From NCBI GenBank assembly GCA_003278145.1, contig QCGV01000004.1:35620-99619 (forward strand): a stretch of DNA of 64,000 nt, in the 5' to 3' direction. Under the pieces are notes generated by a model, which searched no databases, had not been told where the DNA came from, and saw only the letters and a list, made by a program, of their open reading frames with translations. Source of the stretch: OCS116 cluster bacterium AG-390-A19 (GTDB lineage Bacteria > Pseudomonadota > Alphaproteobacteria > MED-G09). Made by a program: the position numbers and the translations under genes. Position 1 is the stretch's first letter. Each line of letters opens with the position of its first letter. Positions 28,990 to 37,740 of this stretch are shown piece after piece.

Positions 28990-30105
28990 TTATTTAACAA
29001 AACTTTCAGATATTTTACTATCTTTTACAATATTTACTGCCTCAACAATTTCATCTTCCCAATTTAACAATTGGTCACTACTTAGATCGATAAATAGAGA
29101 TAAAAATGAGTGAAGGTTTCGAGAATACAAATTAGATGCATCAGGTGCTAAACCACCTATCATATTCATATCACCAATAATTGTTACACCTTCAATTTCT
29201 GCATTTTCATTTGGTTTAGTAAGAGCGCAATTACCTCCCCTCTCAATTGCCATATCTACTATTACAGAACCTGATTTCATTGATCTTACCATTTCTTCAG
29301 TAAGTAAGATTGGTGCAGTTTTTCCTGGTATTAGAGCAGAACAAATAACTATATCTTGAGACTTTATGTGCTCAGAAATTAACTTATTTTGTCTCTCTTG
29401 ATAATCCTTTGACATTTCTTTTGCATATCCACCAGAGTCTTCTGAGTCCTCTTCTTCATCTACCATTATAAAAGATGCACCCAAACTTTCGCATTGTTCA
29501 CCAGCCGCCCTTCTGACATCTGTAGCCGAAACTACTGCACCAAGCCTTTTTGCAGTTGCTATAGCTTGTAAACCAGCAACACCAACTCCCATAATAAAGA
29601 TTTTAGCTGGGGCAATTGTGCCAGCTGCTGTCATCATCATAGGCATTGCTTTATTATAGAGAGAGGCACTATTTATTACAGCCTTGTATCCAGCTAGATT
29701 AGATTGAGAGGACAATACATCCATAGACTGTGCCCTTGGTGATCTAGGAATTAATTCCATTGAAAAAGCGTTTATACCTTTTTTTGATAAAAGTTCTAAT
29801 TTTTCCTTATTATCATATGGATTTAAAAGTCCAATTAGACATGCCCCTGATTTAATCTTATTAATTAGATTATCGTCAGGCATTCTTACACAAAAAATTA
29901 TATCAGCATCAGAAATATTTTCATGATTATCATCAATATTAACACCTAAAGATGAATAATCCTCATTAGTAAATTTACTCATATACCCAGCATCTTTTTC
30001 TAAAAAAACATCAAAACCATCTTTGATAAATTTCTTAGCTACATCGGGTACTAACGAAACACGCTTTTCATCAATAGTAGTTTCTTTAACAATATATATT
30101 TTCAT
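28990..30105 (-). CDS. pntAA: NAD(P) transhydrogenase subunit alpha, part 1 (NAD-binding)
   Basis: The soluble NAD(H)-binding domain of transhydrogenase, 371 aa, of the alanine-dehydrogenase/PNT family. It has KETTIDEKRVSLVPDV at the N-terminus, the QSMDVLSSQSNLAGYKAV loop, and the Rossmann motif MGVGVAGLQAIATAKRLGA. It heads the pntA1-pntA2-pntB operon; TTGACG (30142-30147) upstream may be its -35 box. Confidence 0.95.
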   Translation of the reverse strand: MKIYIVKETTIDEKRVSLVPDVAKKFIKDGFDVFLEKDAGYMSKFTNEDYSSLGVNIDDNHENISDADIIFCVRMPDDNLINKIKSGACLIGLLNPYDNKEKLELLSKKGINAFSMELIPRSPRAQSMDVLSSQSNLAGYKAVINSASLYNKAMPMMMTAAGTIAPAKIFIMGVGVAGLQAIATAKRLGAVVSATDVRRAAGEQCESLGASFIMVDEEEDSEDSGGYAKEMSKDYQERQNKLISEHIKSQDIVICSALIPGKTAPILLTEEMVRSMKSGSVIVDMAIERGGNCALTKPNENAEIEGVTIIGDMNMIGGLAPDASNLYSRNLHSFLSLFIDLSSDQLLNWEDEIVEAVNIVKDSKISESFVK

Positions 30106-30205
30106 TATCTTATCTTTTATAAAATCGGGTAGTATTAGTTACGTCAAAAAAATAAAGTTTTCTAGTCTTTTTTTATTTATTATGAATTAGTTAAAATGAA
30201 TTTCT

Positions 30206-30451
30206 CTATTTTTGGTATTTTTCTTTCCACTCTTTGTGAGGCATTCCGTATATTAATTCCCTTGCCTCATCTTTTGAAATATCTTCACCCAATTCAATAG
30301 AAGACTCCTGATACCATCTGGACAAACAATTCCTGCAAAAGCCAGCTAGATTCATAATATCAATATTTTGAACATCAGTCCTATCTTGAAAATGATTAAT
30401 AAGTTTTCTGAAAGCAGCAGCTTCAATTTCAATTTTTTTTTCTAACTCCAA
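30206..30451 (-). CDS. DUF1244 family protein
   Basis: An 81-aa protein of the DUF1244 family with its hallmark DVQNIDIMNLAGFCRNCLSRW and the C-terminal EARELIYGMPHKEWKEKYQ. Function unknown. The TTG at 30451 is preferred: GGAGG lies exactly 5 bp upstream, and an earlier in-frame TTG at 30463 overlaps that ribosome site. It follows the N-formylglutamate amidohydrolase by about 16 bp, a linkage that recurs in alphaproteobacteria. Confidence 0.82.
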   Translation of the reverse strand: MELEKKIEIEAAAFRKLINHFQDRTDVQNIDIMNLAGFCRNCLSRWYQESSIELGEDISKDEARELIYGMPHKEWKEKYQK

Positions 30452-30467
30452 GTTAACCTCCAATAAT

Positions 30468-31247
30468 TTATTTAGCTAGTGATTGATAAAAGGATTTTTT
30501 AAATAAAATAGGATTATCTTTATTTAATAATAAAGGTTTTGAAACCAAATTAGCAAAATATTTCTGGCCTTTTTTTTCAGTAATTAAATCTTGTCTAATT
30601 TCTATTAAAATATTTGAAAGACCATTGATTGTCGCATGTTTATATAAAGTATCATTTTTCAATCTTCCAGAATATGGTTGATTATCTCCGATAACTAAAT
30701 TTTTATGATCTTCTTTCAAATAATTAAAAAATATTTCTGGAAGACGATAATCATTGTCCCATAATATACCAATATCTATATCTCTTTTTTTATTTCTCCA
30801 GACAGGTGTAAAACTATGAATAGAAATGATTGAAGGATACTTTTTATCTTTTTCTCTTAAATTAATAAATTCTGAAATTTTATTATGATAAATATCATAA
30901 TATTTTTTTACTCGTTCATCCTTTTCTTTGCTTTTTTTGAAATTATAAATATTTCTATTTCCTTTAACAATTTTATTATCAGAAATTCTCATTATCAATG
31001 TTGGGTCATCAATTCCTCTGTTGGGATCAATTAATAACCTTGAGAAATCTGCCATTATTAATGGACATTCTAAAATACTAGATAAAAATACAGCTACCTC
31101 CTTTGCTCCGATATCGAAAGCAATATGACTATCCAATATCTCTTTACTTAATCCTAGTTCCTTAAATTTTGTTGGAATTTTATTTGATGCATGATCGCAA
31201 ATGATTAAAAAATCACTTTCTTTATTTTCATTTAAAACATTTATCAT
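30468..31247 (-). CDS. N-formylglutamate amidohydrolase family protein
   Basis: A 259-aa zinc-dependent hydrolase of the FGase (HutG type) family. The N-terminal LIICDHASNKIP supplies a metal ligand; HIAFDIGA, ADFSRLLIDPNR and IHSFTPVW are further family motifs. Characterised members split N-formylglutamate from histidine breakdown, but no hut genes are seen here, so the substrate is open. It is paired with a DUF1244 gene. Confidence 0.85.
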   Translation of the reverse strand: MINVLNENKESDFLIICDHASNKIPTKFKELGLSKEILDSHIAFDIGAKEVAVFLSSILECPLIMADFSRLLIDPNRGIDDPTLIMRISDNKIVKGNRNIYNFKKSKEKDERVKKYYDIYHNKISEFINLREKDKKYPSIISIHSFTPVWRNKKRDIDIGILWDNDYRLPEIFFNYLKEDHKNLVIGDNQPYSGRLKNDTLYKHATINGLSNILIEIRQDLITEKKGQKYFANLVSKPLLLNKDNPILFKKSFYQSLAK

Positions 31248-31314
31248 TTTATGACTTTTAAATATTTATCAAAAGATTTTAACAAAATTAGAATGAATCT
31301 GTTACAAGATAATC

Positions 31315-32742
31315 ATGAATAATAGAGAATTTATAGAGAGAAAAACAAAAATTCTTGCAACATTAGGTCCGTCCTCCAATACAATTAAAAAAATAATTGA
31401 ACTTTCAAAGGCTGGAGCAAATGCATTCCGGCTAAACTGTTCGCATTTAAATGAAAAAGATCTAGAGGAATACATTTATAAGATCAGAAGAGCAGAAATA
31501 ATTATTAAAAAGCCGATTGGTATACTAGTTGATCTACAAGGTCCAAAAATAAGAATAGGTAATGTCTCAAATAATCAGAATATTCTAAAAAAAGGTGATA
31601 TTTTTGTTTTAGATAACATTAAGGAAACAGGAAATAATAAAAGAGTTTATTTATCGAATAAAAAGATATTTAATTCAGTTAAAAAAGGGCATTTAATTCT
31701 TATTGATGATGGTAATATTCATCTCAAGATTACAAGTATTACAAAAAATGCTATTAGAACTAAAGTTCTTCAAGGAGGTATCCTTAAGTCAAATAAAGGG
31801 CTTAACTTACCCCAATCTGAATTAAAAACTTCAGCCTTATCATCATCAGATAAAAAATTTGTTAAAATAGCTTCAAATCTAAATGTTGATTGGATTGCTC
31901 TATCCTTTGTGCAAAAACCCTTGGATATTAAAGAGTTAAAGAAACTGTGTGATAATAAAATTTCAGTTATGGCTAAAATTGAAAAGCCTTCAGCTTTAAA
32001 ATATATAAATGAAATATGTCAAATTGCAGACGGTATTATGATTGCAAGAGGGGATCTGGGTGTTGAACTTCCTATTGAAACTGTTCCTGGTTGGCAAAAG
32101 AAAATTATTAGAACATCCAGAGTAAATGGAAAGCCTGTAGTTGTTTCAACACAAATGCTAGAGTCAATGACCTCGTCTCTGACGCCAACCAGAGCAGAAG
32201 TGTCTGATGTTGCTAATGCTGTTTTTGAGGGTGCTGATGCCATCATGTTATCAGCAGAGTCTGCTTCTGGTAGCTACCCAGTCGAAACTGTTAAAATGAT
32301 GCACAAAATCGCATACAGTACTGAAAATGAAAAAAATTATAATAAAATTTTAGCAAATCAAATTGAACAGACACCAAATACTACGCCTGATGCTATTGCT
32401 GCAGCAGCAAAATCCCTTGCAGATGATTTATCCTCGCCCATTATTGTTTGCTACACAGAGTCAGGTTCCACAGGAATAAAGGTATCAAGAGTAAGGCCCA
32501 CTCAAACTATTCTAACAATTACCCCAATTATTGAAACAGCAAGAAAACTATCTTTGGCGTGGGGTGTTTTATGTTTTCTTCAAAAAGATGAAAAAAATCT
32601 AGAAAAAATGATTGAATCCACAAAGATCACGGTAAAAAAGAGTGGGCTAGCAGATATAGGTGACAAAGTGGTAATTACCGCAGGTCTACCTTTGAAAGTT
32701 GAAGGAACAACTAATTTAATAAGAGTTACTAGTATAAAGTAA
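31315..32742 (+). CDS. pyk: Pyruvate kinase
   Basis: Makes pyruvate and ATP from phosphoenolpyruvate. The 475-aa protein has TKILATLGPSS, the substrate-binding LVDLQGPKIRIG, the active-site lysine in VMAKIEKPSA, and IARGDLGVELP followed by STQMLESM. With tkt-gap-pgk-aldolase it indicates a working lower glycolysis. It is divergent from the N-formylglutamate amidohydrolase gene and convergent with rpmJ (3 bp apart). Confidence 0.96.
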   Translation: MNNREFIERKTKILATLGPSSNTIKKIIELSKAGANAFRLNCSHLNEKDLEEYIYKIRRAEIIIKKPIGILVDLQGPKIRIGNVSNNQNILKKGDIFVLDNIKETGNNKRVYLSNKKIFNSVKKGHLILIDDGNIHLKITSITKNAIRTKVLQGGILKSNKGLNLPQSELKTSALSSSDKKFVKIASNLNVDWIALSFVQKPLDIKELKKLCDNKISVMAKIEKPSALKYINEICQIADGIMIARGDLGVELPIETVPGWQKKIIRTSRVNGKPVVVSTQMLESMTSSLTPTRAEVSDVANAVFEGADAIMLSAESASGSYPVETVKMMHKIAYSTENEKNYNKILANQIEQTPNTTPDAIAAAAKSLADDLSSPIIVCYTESGSTGIKVSRVRPTQTILTITPIIETARKLSLAWGVLCFLQKDEKNLEKMIESTKITVKKSGLADIGDKVVITAGLPLKVEGTTNLIRVTSIK

Positions 32743-32745
32743 GAC

Positions 32746-32871
32746 CTAACCTTGCCTTGCCTTAAAACGAGGATTAGTTTTATTGATAATGTACATACGC
32801 CCTTTTCTTTTGGCTACACGATTATCTCTATGTCTACCTTTGAGGGATTTTAAAGAATTTCTAACTTTCAT
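32746..32871 (-). CDS. rpmJ: 50S ribosomal protein L36, cysteine-free
   Basis: A 41-aa minus-strand gene. The translation begins [19 protein letters not shown] and ends [12 protein letters not shown], the alphaproteobacterial L36 pattern. No Cys is present, so the zinc ribbon of canonical L36 is lost. GGAAA lies about 9 bp before the ATG. It converges with pyk with only 3 bp between stop codons, so transcripts must overlap. Confidence 0.93.
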   Translation of the reverse strand: MKVRNSLKSLKGRHRDNRVAKRKGRMYIINKTNPRFKARQG

Positions 32872-32980
32872 AGCATTTTTCCAATTTGTGTCGAGAAGCT
32901 AGATTGATAACACAAATATGTCAATATTAGTTAGAGTTTTTAATTAAAATTTAATAACATATTCCGATTGTGGATAAAAA

Positions 32981-33760
32981 ATGAAAAAAAAATATGATTT
33001 TGCAATAGTAAGTGGTGGTTTTGATCCTGTTCATGTTGGGCACCTGCGAATGTTTCAGGATGCCAAAAAAATAGCTGATAAAGTAATCCTTCTTCTCAAT
33101 AATGATGAATGGCTGATTAAAAAAAAGGGCAAACCTTTTATGAATCAAAATCAGCGTAAGGAAATTCTTGAGGAATTTATAAGCATTTCAGAGGTTATAA
33201 TTCAATCCTCAAGTGAACCAAGCAGTAGTAAAGCAATTAAAGAATTTGTTAGCAAAAATCCAAATAAATCTATCTGCTATTGTAATGGTGGAGACAGAAG
33301 TAACATTAAAAATATTAGAGAATCTGAAATATGTAATAAATTAGGGGTAAATTTAGAGTTTGGTATAGGTGGTGAAAATAAAATAGAAAGTAGTAGTAAT
33401 CTAACTAAAAATTACTTGGGCAATATAGAGGAAAGACCTTGGGGTAATTATCATATCATTGCAAAAAATTTAGGGTATCAAATAAAAGAAATAAAGGTAT
33501 CAGTGAACTCAAAATTATCACTGCAAAAACATCAAAATAGAGCAGAATTTTGGCAGATTATAAAAGGTAATTGTAAGGTTACAGTTGCCGAAAAAGATTA
33601 TGAACTGGAAGACAATGATAATATTTATATTCCTAAAAATACTCTTCATAGGATTGAGAATACAGGAAATCAAGAACTAATCTTTATTGAGATTCAGCTT
33701 GGTATGGATATTAAAGAGGAAGATATTGTTCGTATTGAGGATGATTATGGCAGAGTCTAG
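32981..33760 (+). CDS. Nucleotidyltransferase-cupin fusion protein
   Basis: A 259-aa two-domain protein. Residues 5-140 form a cytidylyltransferase-like domain (RfaE-C/GCT type): GGFDPVHVGHL with HVGH at 18-21, and ESSSN near 136-140 as the SSTxI equivalent. Residues 150-255 form a cupin like the C-terminal part of type II mannose-6-phosphate isomerase/ManC: RPWGNYHI, H184 and E189 in KHQNRAEFWQIIKG, H223. It may activate a sugar-phosphate or alditol-phosphate and isomerise or bind a sugar; the substrate is unknown. It overlaps the next gene by 14 bp. Confidence 0.72.
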   Translation: MKKKYDFAIVSGGFDPVHVGHLRMFQDAKKIADKVILLLNNDEWLIKKKGKPFMNQNQRKEILEEFISISEVIIQSSSEPSSSKAIKEFVSKNPNKSICYCNGGDRSNIKNIRESEICNKLGVNLEFGIGGENKIESSSNLTKNYLGNIEERPWGNYHIIAKNLGYQIKEIKVSVNSKLSLQKHQNRAEFWQIIKGNCKVTVAEKDYELEDNDNIYIPKNTLHRIENTGNQELIFIEIQLGMDIKEEDIVRIEDDYGRV

Positions 33761-34700
33761 TTTTTTAAAATATAAAAATGCGCCTTATTTTGAGCTTGAG
33801 AACTATAAAGCTCCAAAAGGAATAAGATCTTATTATGTTACGATGGATGATGGAATAAATTTAAGGATCTGTCATTGGATTAATGAAACCAAAAATTCAA
33901 ATGGTACAATTTTACTCCAGCAGGGTCATAATGAATTTATTGAGAAATACTTTGAGACTATTCAAGAATTTTTAGAAAGAAATTATTCTGTAATTGCTTT
34001 TGATTGGCGTGGACAGGGTATGTCAGATCGACAAATTAATGATATCCATAAGTCTTACATTAAAGATTATGACCGTCATGATAAAGATTTAAGATATATA
34101 CTATTAGATTTAATTAAAGATAATTTTCCAGAGCCGCTAATTGGAATTGGTCATTCTATGGGTGGTTGCTTAATGCTCTCAGCTTTTCATGATCATCCTG
34201 AAATATTTTCAAAGGGTATTTTATCAGCTCCAATGCTAGGATTTAAAAATGAAGGCTTCCTTAGAGCAGCGTCATCCATAATGAATTTTTTTAAGAAAGA
34301 TACGGACTACCTATTAGGCTCAAAACCAAATATGGGAAAAGAAACCCCTTTTCATGAGAATGATTTAACATCAGACCCACAAAGATACAGTAGAATTATT
34401 AACTTAATAAGAAAACATCCAAATATAAGATTATGGGGTGTTACTAATGGTTTTGCTAAAGCTGTAAATAAGAGATTTAAAAAAATACGCTCTAATGGTT
34501 GGGCTGAAAGTATAGATTTAGAAATTTTAATTATTAATAATCTGAATGATCGTGTGGTTGATTCAAATAAGATTAAAGAAATGCAAAGAAGATTAAAAAA
34601 TAGCCAAAGTATTGAATTCAGCGAAACTGAGCATGAAATATTCATGGAAAAAACAATTTTTAGAAAAAAAATGTGGGAAGCTATAGATAATTTTCTATAA
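33747..34700 (+). CDS. Alpha/beta hydrolase, lysophospholipase (PldB/monoglyceride lipase) type
   Basis: A 317-aa serine hydrolase of the lysophospholipase/monoacylglycerol lipase group. It shows QGHNEFIEKY (oxyanion area), FDWRGQG, the nucleophile elbow GIGHSMGGCL and a late His in SETEHEIFME. No signal peptide is seen, so it is probably cytoplasmic. The ATG at 33747 with GAGG 6 bp upstream is chosen; an ATG at 33741 abuts the SD. It overlaps the cupin-fusion gene by 14 bp. Confidence 0.85.
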   Translation: MAESSFLKYKNAPYFELENYKAPKGIRSYYVTMDDGINLRICHWINETKNSNGTILLQQGHNEFIEKYFETIQEFLERNYSVIAFDWRGQGMSDRQINDIHKSYIKDYDRHDKDLRYILLDLIKDNFPEPLIGIGHSMGGCLMLSAFHDHPEIFSKGILSAPMLGFKNEGFLRAASSIMNFFKKDTDYLLGSKPNMGKETPFHENDLTSDPQRYSRIINLIRKHPNIRLWGVTNGFAKAVNKRFKKIRSNGWAESIDLEILIINNLNDRVVDSNKIKEMQRRLKNSQSIEFSETEHEIFMEKTIFRKKMWEAIDNFL

Positions 34701-34714
34701 ATTAATTAAAAAAT

Positions 34715-36016
34715 TTATTTTGGTAAAATATCAAATGCTAGGGTTATCCTTTGCTCATTTAAATCAAAAGGTATAGTTGAGTGAAATATTGATGAGGGAA
34801 ACATTACCATGTCACCTTGATCAATATTTATAATTTTCTCTGGAAATTCTTTACTATCACCAACATAATTACCACCATGCAAACTAAACTTGATGTCACC
34901 ATCATTTTTATCAACTTTTTTTGGTCTTTTAAGATAGATACTTGAGCTTAACCAACCTTCCTTATGAATATGGGATGATAAATTCCCTCCTTCATTCATA
35001 ATAATCAACCAACCATAAATTGTATATTTTTTTGGCCAATTTTTTATGAACCCTTCACTGGAACTTTTATAAAAATCCCTATATTCCAAAATTTTTTCTT
35101 CAATAATATTTTTTAATTTTTGAATTGCCAAACTTTCTAAATTAAAAATATTTCCAGAAGACTGAAAACCCTTATTAAGTAATGATTGTGTTTTACGTGA
35201 AATATTAGAGCCCTCAAAATCTTGTAAAACCTTATTTATTAGATCCTCATCAAAATTTTTATTCTCAAATAATTTCTCCTTTCTTATATAATCAAAAGGT
35301 TTTTTAATAAAATTACATTTGTTTTTCTTCTCAAACCTAATAGACGAGTGTGTATTTATTGACGCAATTAAAGGGTTATAATTATTCTGTGTATTTAATT
35401 TATCAAGAAAATTATTAAATTCCTCATAAGAAGTATCATTTTCTAAATCAAGATAAAGACACTCTAGTTGGTAGCTTTTACTTAGAGGGTTTATGGTTTT
35501 AGAATAGCATTTCGCTGCTTCTTTATATCTTTCTAATTTTCTAAGAGATGTAGCCAGATTATATAATAAATTTTCATTATTCTGATCGATTTCAAGGCCT
35601 TTTTTGAAAGCTCTAACTGCTTTTTCATTATCACCTTGATTTGAAAACCCTAAACCAAGGCCTAAAAATGAATTTATAGACTTAGGATTTAATTGAATTG
35701 AAGCCTTATGAAATGTTATGGCCTGATCAACCTGACCTAAATCATAAAATAAATTCCCAGTATTTGTGTAAACATAAGCTATATTTGGGTTCCTTATATT
35801 ATTCTTTATGATTTCTAAGAATATTTTTTTACTTTCTTCAAATCTACCTTGTGACTTTAGCGTTAATGCAAATATATTTCTCGCATGAAAATTCTTGGGG
35901 AATTCTTTAATAAAAGATTCAATTGAATTAAGAATTTTTTCAAATTTTTTCTGATTGTACAGAGCAATGAAATTATCTAATTCTTCCTGTTCAGAACGAT
36001 TACCTTTTTTAGACAT
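34715..36016 (-). CDS. TPR protein with C-terminal 2OG-Fe(II) oxygenase domain
   Basis: A 433-aa protein. Residues about 20-215 hold five or so TPR repeats (for example NAYVYTNTGNLFYDLGQVDQ-like units). Residues about 320-433 resemble the putative 2OG-Fe(II) oxygenase family: SHIHKEGWLSSSIYL (His metal ligand), FHSTIPF (second His) and the Arg in QRITLAFDILPK. Such enzymes hydroxylate proteins or small molecules. With TPR-OGT and RTX genes nearby, a role in modifying surface proteins or glycans is possible, but substrate is unknown. It converges with the hydrolase gene. Confidence 0.75.
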   Translation of the reverse strand: MSKKGNRSEQEELDNFIALYNQKKFEKILNSIESFIKEFPKNFHARNIFALTLKSQGRFEESKKIFLEIIKNNIRNPNIAYVYTNTGNLFYDLGQVDQAITFHKASIQLNPKSINSFLGLGLGFSNQGDNEKAVRAFKKGLEIDQNNENLLYNLATSLRKLERYKEAAKCYSKTINPLSKSYQLECLYLDLENDTSYEEFNNFLDKLNTQNNYNPLIASINTHSSIRFEKKNKCNFIKKPFDYIRKEKLFENKNFDEDLINKVLQDFEGSNISRKTQSLLNKGFQSSGNIFNLESLAIQKLKNIIEEKILEYRDFYKSSSEGFIKNWPKKYTIYGWLIIMNEGGNLSSHIHKEGWLSSSIYLKRPKKVDKNDGDIKFSLHGGNYVGDSKEFPEKIINIDQGDMVMFPSSIFHSTIPFDLNEQRITLAFDILPK

Positions 36017-36124
36017 GTAAAATCCATATAAAATATTTAGACTAATTCTTAGATCAAAATTACTATAAATAAAAAATTATACTATTTTTAAAAATTTATA
36101 TAATTTAATTTGCTAAATATGTTT

Positions 36125-36130
36125 TATAAT
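36125..36130 (+). promoter_or_regulatory. Candidate -10 box for tRNA-Val
   Basis: A perfect TATAAT lies 28 bp before the tRNA 5' end. No good -35 is found at 16-18 bp, so support is weak. The rest of 36017-36158 is AT-rich and holds nothing else I can support. Confidence 0.3.
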
Positions 36131-36158
36131 TTTATTCATAAAAAGAATTACGATTAAT

Positions 36159-36233
36159 GGGCGCGTAGCTCAGCGGTAGAGCACTACGGTGACATCGTAG
36201 GGGTCGCTGGTTCAAACCCAGCCGCGCCCACCA
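36159..36233 (+). tRNA. tRNA-Val (anticodon GAC)
   Basis: A 75-nt cloverleaf: 7-bp acceptor stem GGGCGCG/CGCGCCC, D-arm with AGCTCAGC, and anticodon stem CTACG/CGTAG around loop GTGACAT, giving anticodon GAC. The T-arm has GGTTCAAACC, and CCA is encoded. The stop codon of a minus-strand TPR gene begins 2 bp after it. Confidence 0.97.
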
Positions 36234-36234
36234 T

Positions 36235-36699
36235 TTATAAATTTAGAATTTTATCTTTCAAATTCTTTACTTCTTTTGATTTTAAAGATTTTGGAAATTC
36301 ATTACACAAATTATCATATTCATTAATAGCTTCATCTTTTTTATCAAGATTAACTAAAGCATGTATTAGTAAAATTAATGCATCCAAATTCTGATCTATT
36401 GATAGAACTTCTTTTAAATACTTTTCACAAATTTCATATTTCCCATTCTGAAAATAAATTTTAGATAATAATAAACGAGAATATGTAATTTTTTTTTGTT
36501 GATCCAAAAATACTGATCTCTCTAAATTATCTATTCCTTGATCAATTTTATTAAGCATAATTTGTGCATAGCCTAAATAATAATAAATTAAAGAATCCTC
36601 ATAATATTTTAGAATATTAAAGATAAAAATTTGAGAATCTTTATATTTTTTTTTCTTAATTAGTTTGTCTAACTCAATTAAATAATCTAACTTCTTCAT
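36235..36699 (-). CDS. Small TPR-repeat protein
   Basis: A 154-aa helical-repeat protein, not recognised beyond TPR-like units (YYYLGYAQIMLNKIDQGIDNLE, then YSRLLLSKIYFQNGKYEICEK, are separate repeats in order). Very Lys- and Ile-rich. No enzyme domain and no signal peptide. It sits 6 bp downstream of a methyltransferase gene in the same orientation and may act with it as an adaptor; this is inference. Confidence 0.65.
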   Translation of the reverse strand: MKKLDYLIELDKLIKKKKYKDSQIFIFNILKYYEDSLIYYYLGYAQIMLNKIDQGIDNLERSVFLDQQKKITYSRLLLSKIYFQNGKYEICEKYLKEVLSIDQNLDALILLIHALVNLDKKDEAINEYDNLCNEFPKSLKSKEVKNLKDKILNL

Positions 36700-36705
36700 A
36701 AATTA

Positions 36706-37335
36706 TTACACTAGATGTTTTCTAAGCAGGTTCTCACCAATTTCCTTTTTAACATCTCCTTTAAAGGCAATTAACTGAATATCAAAAAATTTCTTTCTTG
36801 TAGTAGACCATACATTTTTAAAATTATTTTTAGTAAATAGACTTATTAAAGCCTTTTCATCATAACCAGATTTATGAGCCATAAAATAATTACCATTTTG
36901 AAGAGCGGGACGCCAACCATATAAAATATCAATTCCACTAACATAACTGTCTTTTTTTAACTCACCTGTTTTAAAATCTTTTGTATAATACAATGGTGCA
37001 TATGGACCTTTTTTAATTATTTCTTCGCATGTAGTTATTAAATCTGGGCAAATAATCATCACATACCCAGTTTTTTTTAGAACTCTATTAAATTCTTTAA
37101 CCGCAACCAGAGCTTCATGAATATATAAATGCTCTATATTATGACTAGAATATATAGCATCAAATGTTTCATCCTCGATCATGCTTAAATTAGTCATAGA
37201 TCCAATGAAATCTGTTTTACAAGATGGATCAATATCAATTGTAAACTCCTCCCACTCATCCGTATTAAAAACTGGAGTTGTCGTATCTTTCCGTTTTAAA
37301 CCACAACCAACATGTAAAAACTTATTTTTTTTCAT
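36706..37335 (-). CDS. SAM-dependent methyltransferase, class I
   Basis: A 209-aa protein with the AdoMet motif I FLHVGCGL (residues 6-13), an acidic motif II (IDIDPS), and FDAIYSSHNIEHLYIHEALVA (motif IV region) of the type 11 family. The motif SSHxxEH is typical of methyltransferases in polysaccharide and surface-glycan loci. Substrate unknown. It is divergent from the secretion operon, and its 5' region carries a 12-bp palindrome. Confidence 0.78.
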   Translation of the reverse strand: MKKNKFLHVGCGLKRKDTTTPVFNTDEWEEFTIDIDPSCKTDFIGSMTNLSMIEDETFDAIYSSHNIEHLYIHEALVAVKEFNRVLKKTGYVMIICPDLITTCEEIIKKGPYAPLYYTKDFKTGELKKDSYVSGIDILYGWRPALQNGNYFMAHKSGYDEKALISLFTKNNFKNVWSTTRKKFFDIQLIAFKGDVKKEIGENLLRKHLV

Positions 37336-37372
37336 TTTTATCCTAACTTATTTTATGACAATTGTACCAAAC

Positions 37373-37394
37373 AGTAGTACTACTTTTTTATAAT
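37373..37394 (+). promoter_or_regulatory. 12-bp palindrome and TATAAT box in the divergent region before the secretion operon
   Basis: AGTAGTACTACT (37373-37384) is a perfect palindrome lying 4 bp before a perfect TATAAT (37389-37394). It thus sits inside the spacer of a possible promoter for the 37463 gene. Read on the minus strand, TACAAT (plus 37362-37367) could be the -10 for the methyltransferase. A repressor or activator operator serving both directions would fit. Confidence 0.45.
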
Positions 37395-37462
37395 AAAATT
37401 AAAAGGTTGAATTTAAATTATACATAACCATATATCAATTATATCAATTTGGGAGATTAAAA

Positions 37463-37711
37463 ATGCTTATAGAAGGTTTAGCTAACGTTACTTTTGTAAA
37501 TGGGATTATGCGTGTTCAATGCACAAGCGTTGATCCATCGGGAAAAGAGGTTAACTCTGGTGTACTTGAAATTCCCGGCGCAAGTGTAAATAAGATAATA
37601 AATGGTCTGGCTAGTTCTGCAAAAGCTATAGAAGATAAATTAGCTTCATTAGAAGAATCTTCTGCAGAAAGCACAGAAAAAGAAAAAAAGAAAAAATCTA
37701 AGAAAAAATAA
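37463..37711 (+). CDS. Hypothetical small protein heading the type I secretion operon
   Basis: An 82-aa protein I do not recognise. The first 45 residues look like a compact beta-rich fold (LANVTFVNGIMRVQCTSVD, with VLEIPGASVNKII). A predicted helix follows and then a Lys-rich tail ending KKKKSKKK. No signal peptide or membrane segment. A strong GGGAG precedes the ATG. Position 29 bp before the TolC-like gene suggests a chaperone, regulator or structural aid for secretion; that is context only. Confidence 0.7.
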   Translation: MLIEGLANVTFVNGIMRVQCTSVDPSGKEVNSGVLEIPGASVNKIINGLASSAKAIEDKLASLEESSAESTEKEKKKKSKKK

Positions 37712-37740
37712 TTATTAATGATATTGGGTTGGGGTTAAAA

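Noticed and set aside
36159..36233. tRNA-Val as a proven phage or island attachment site
   Set aside because: No integrase gene or duplicated tRNA 3' end is visible in the window.
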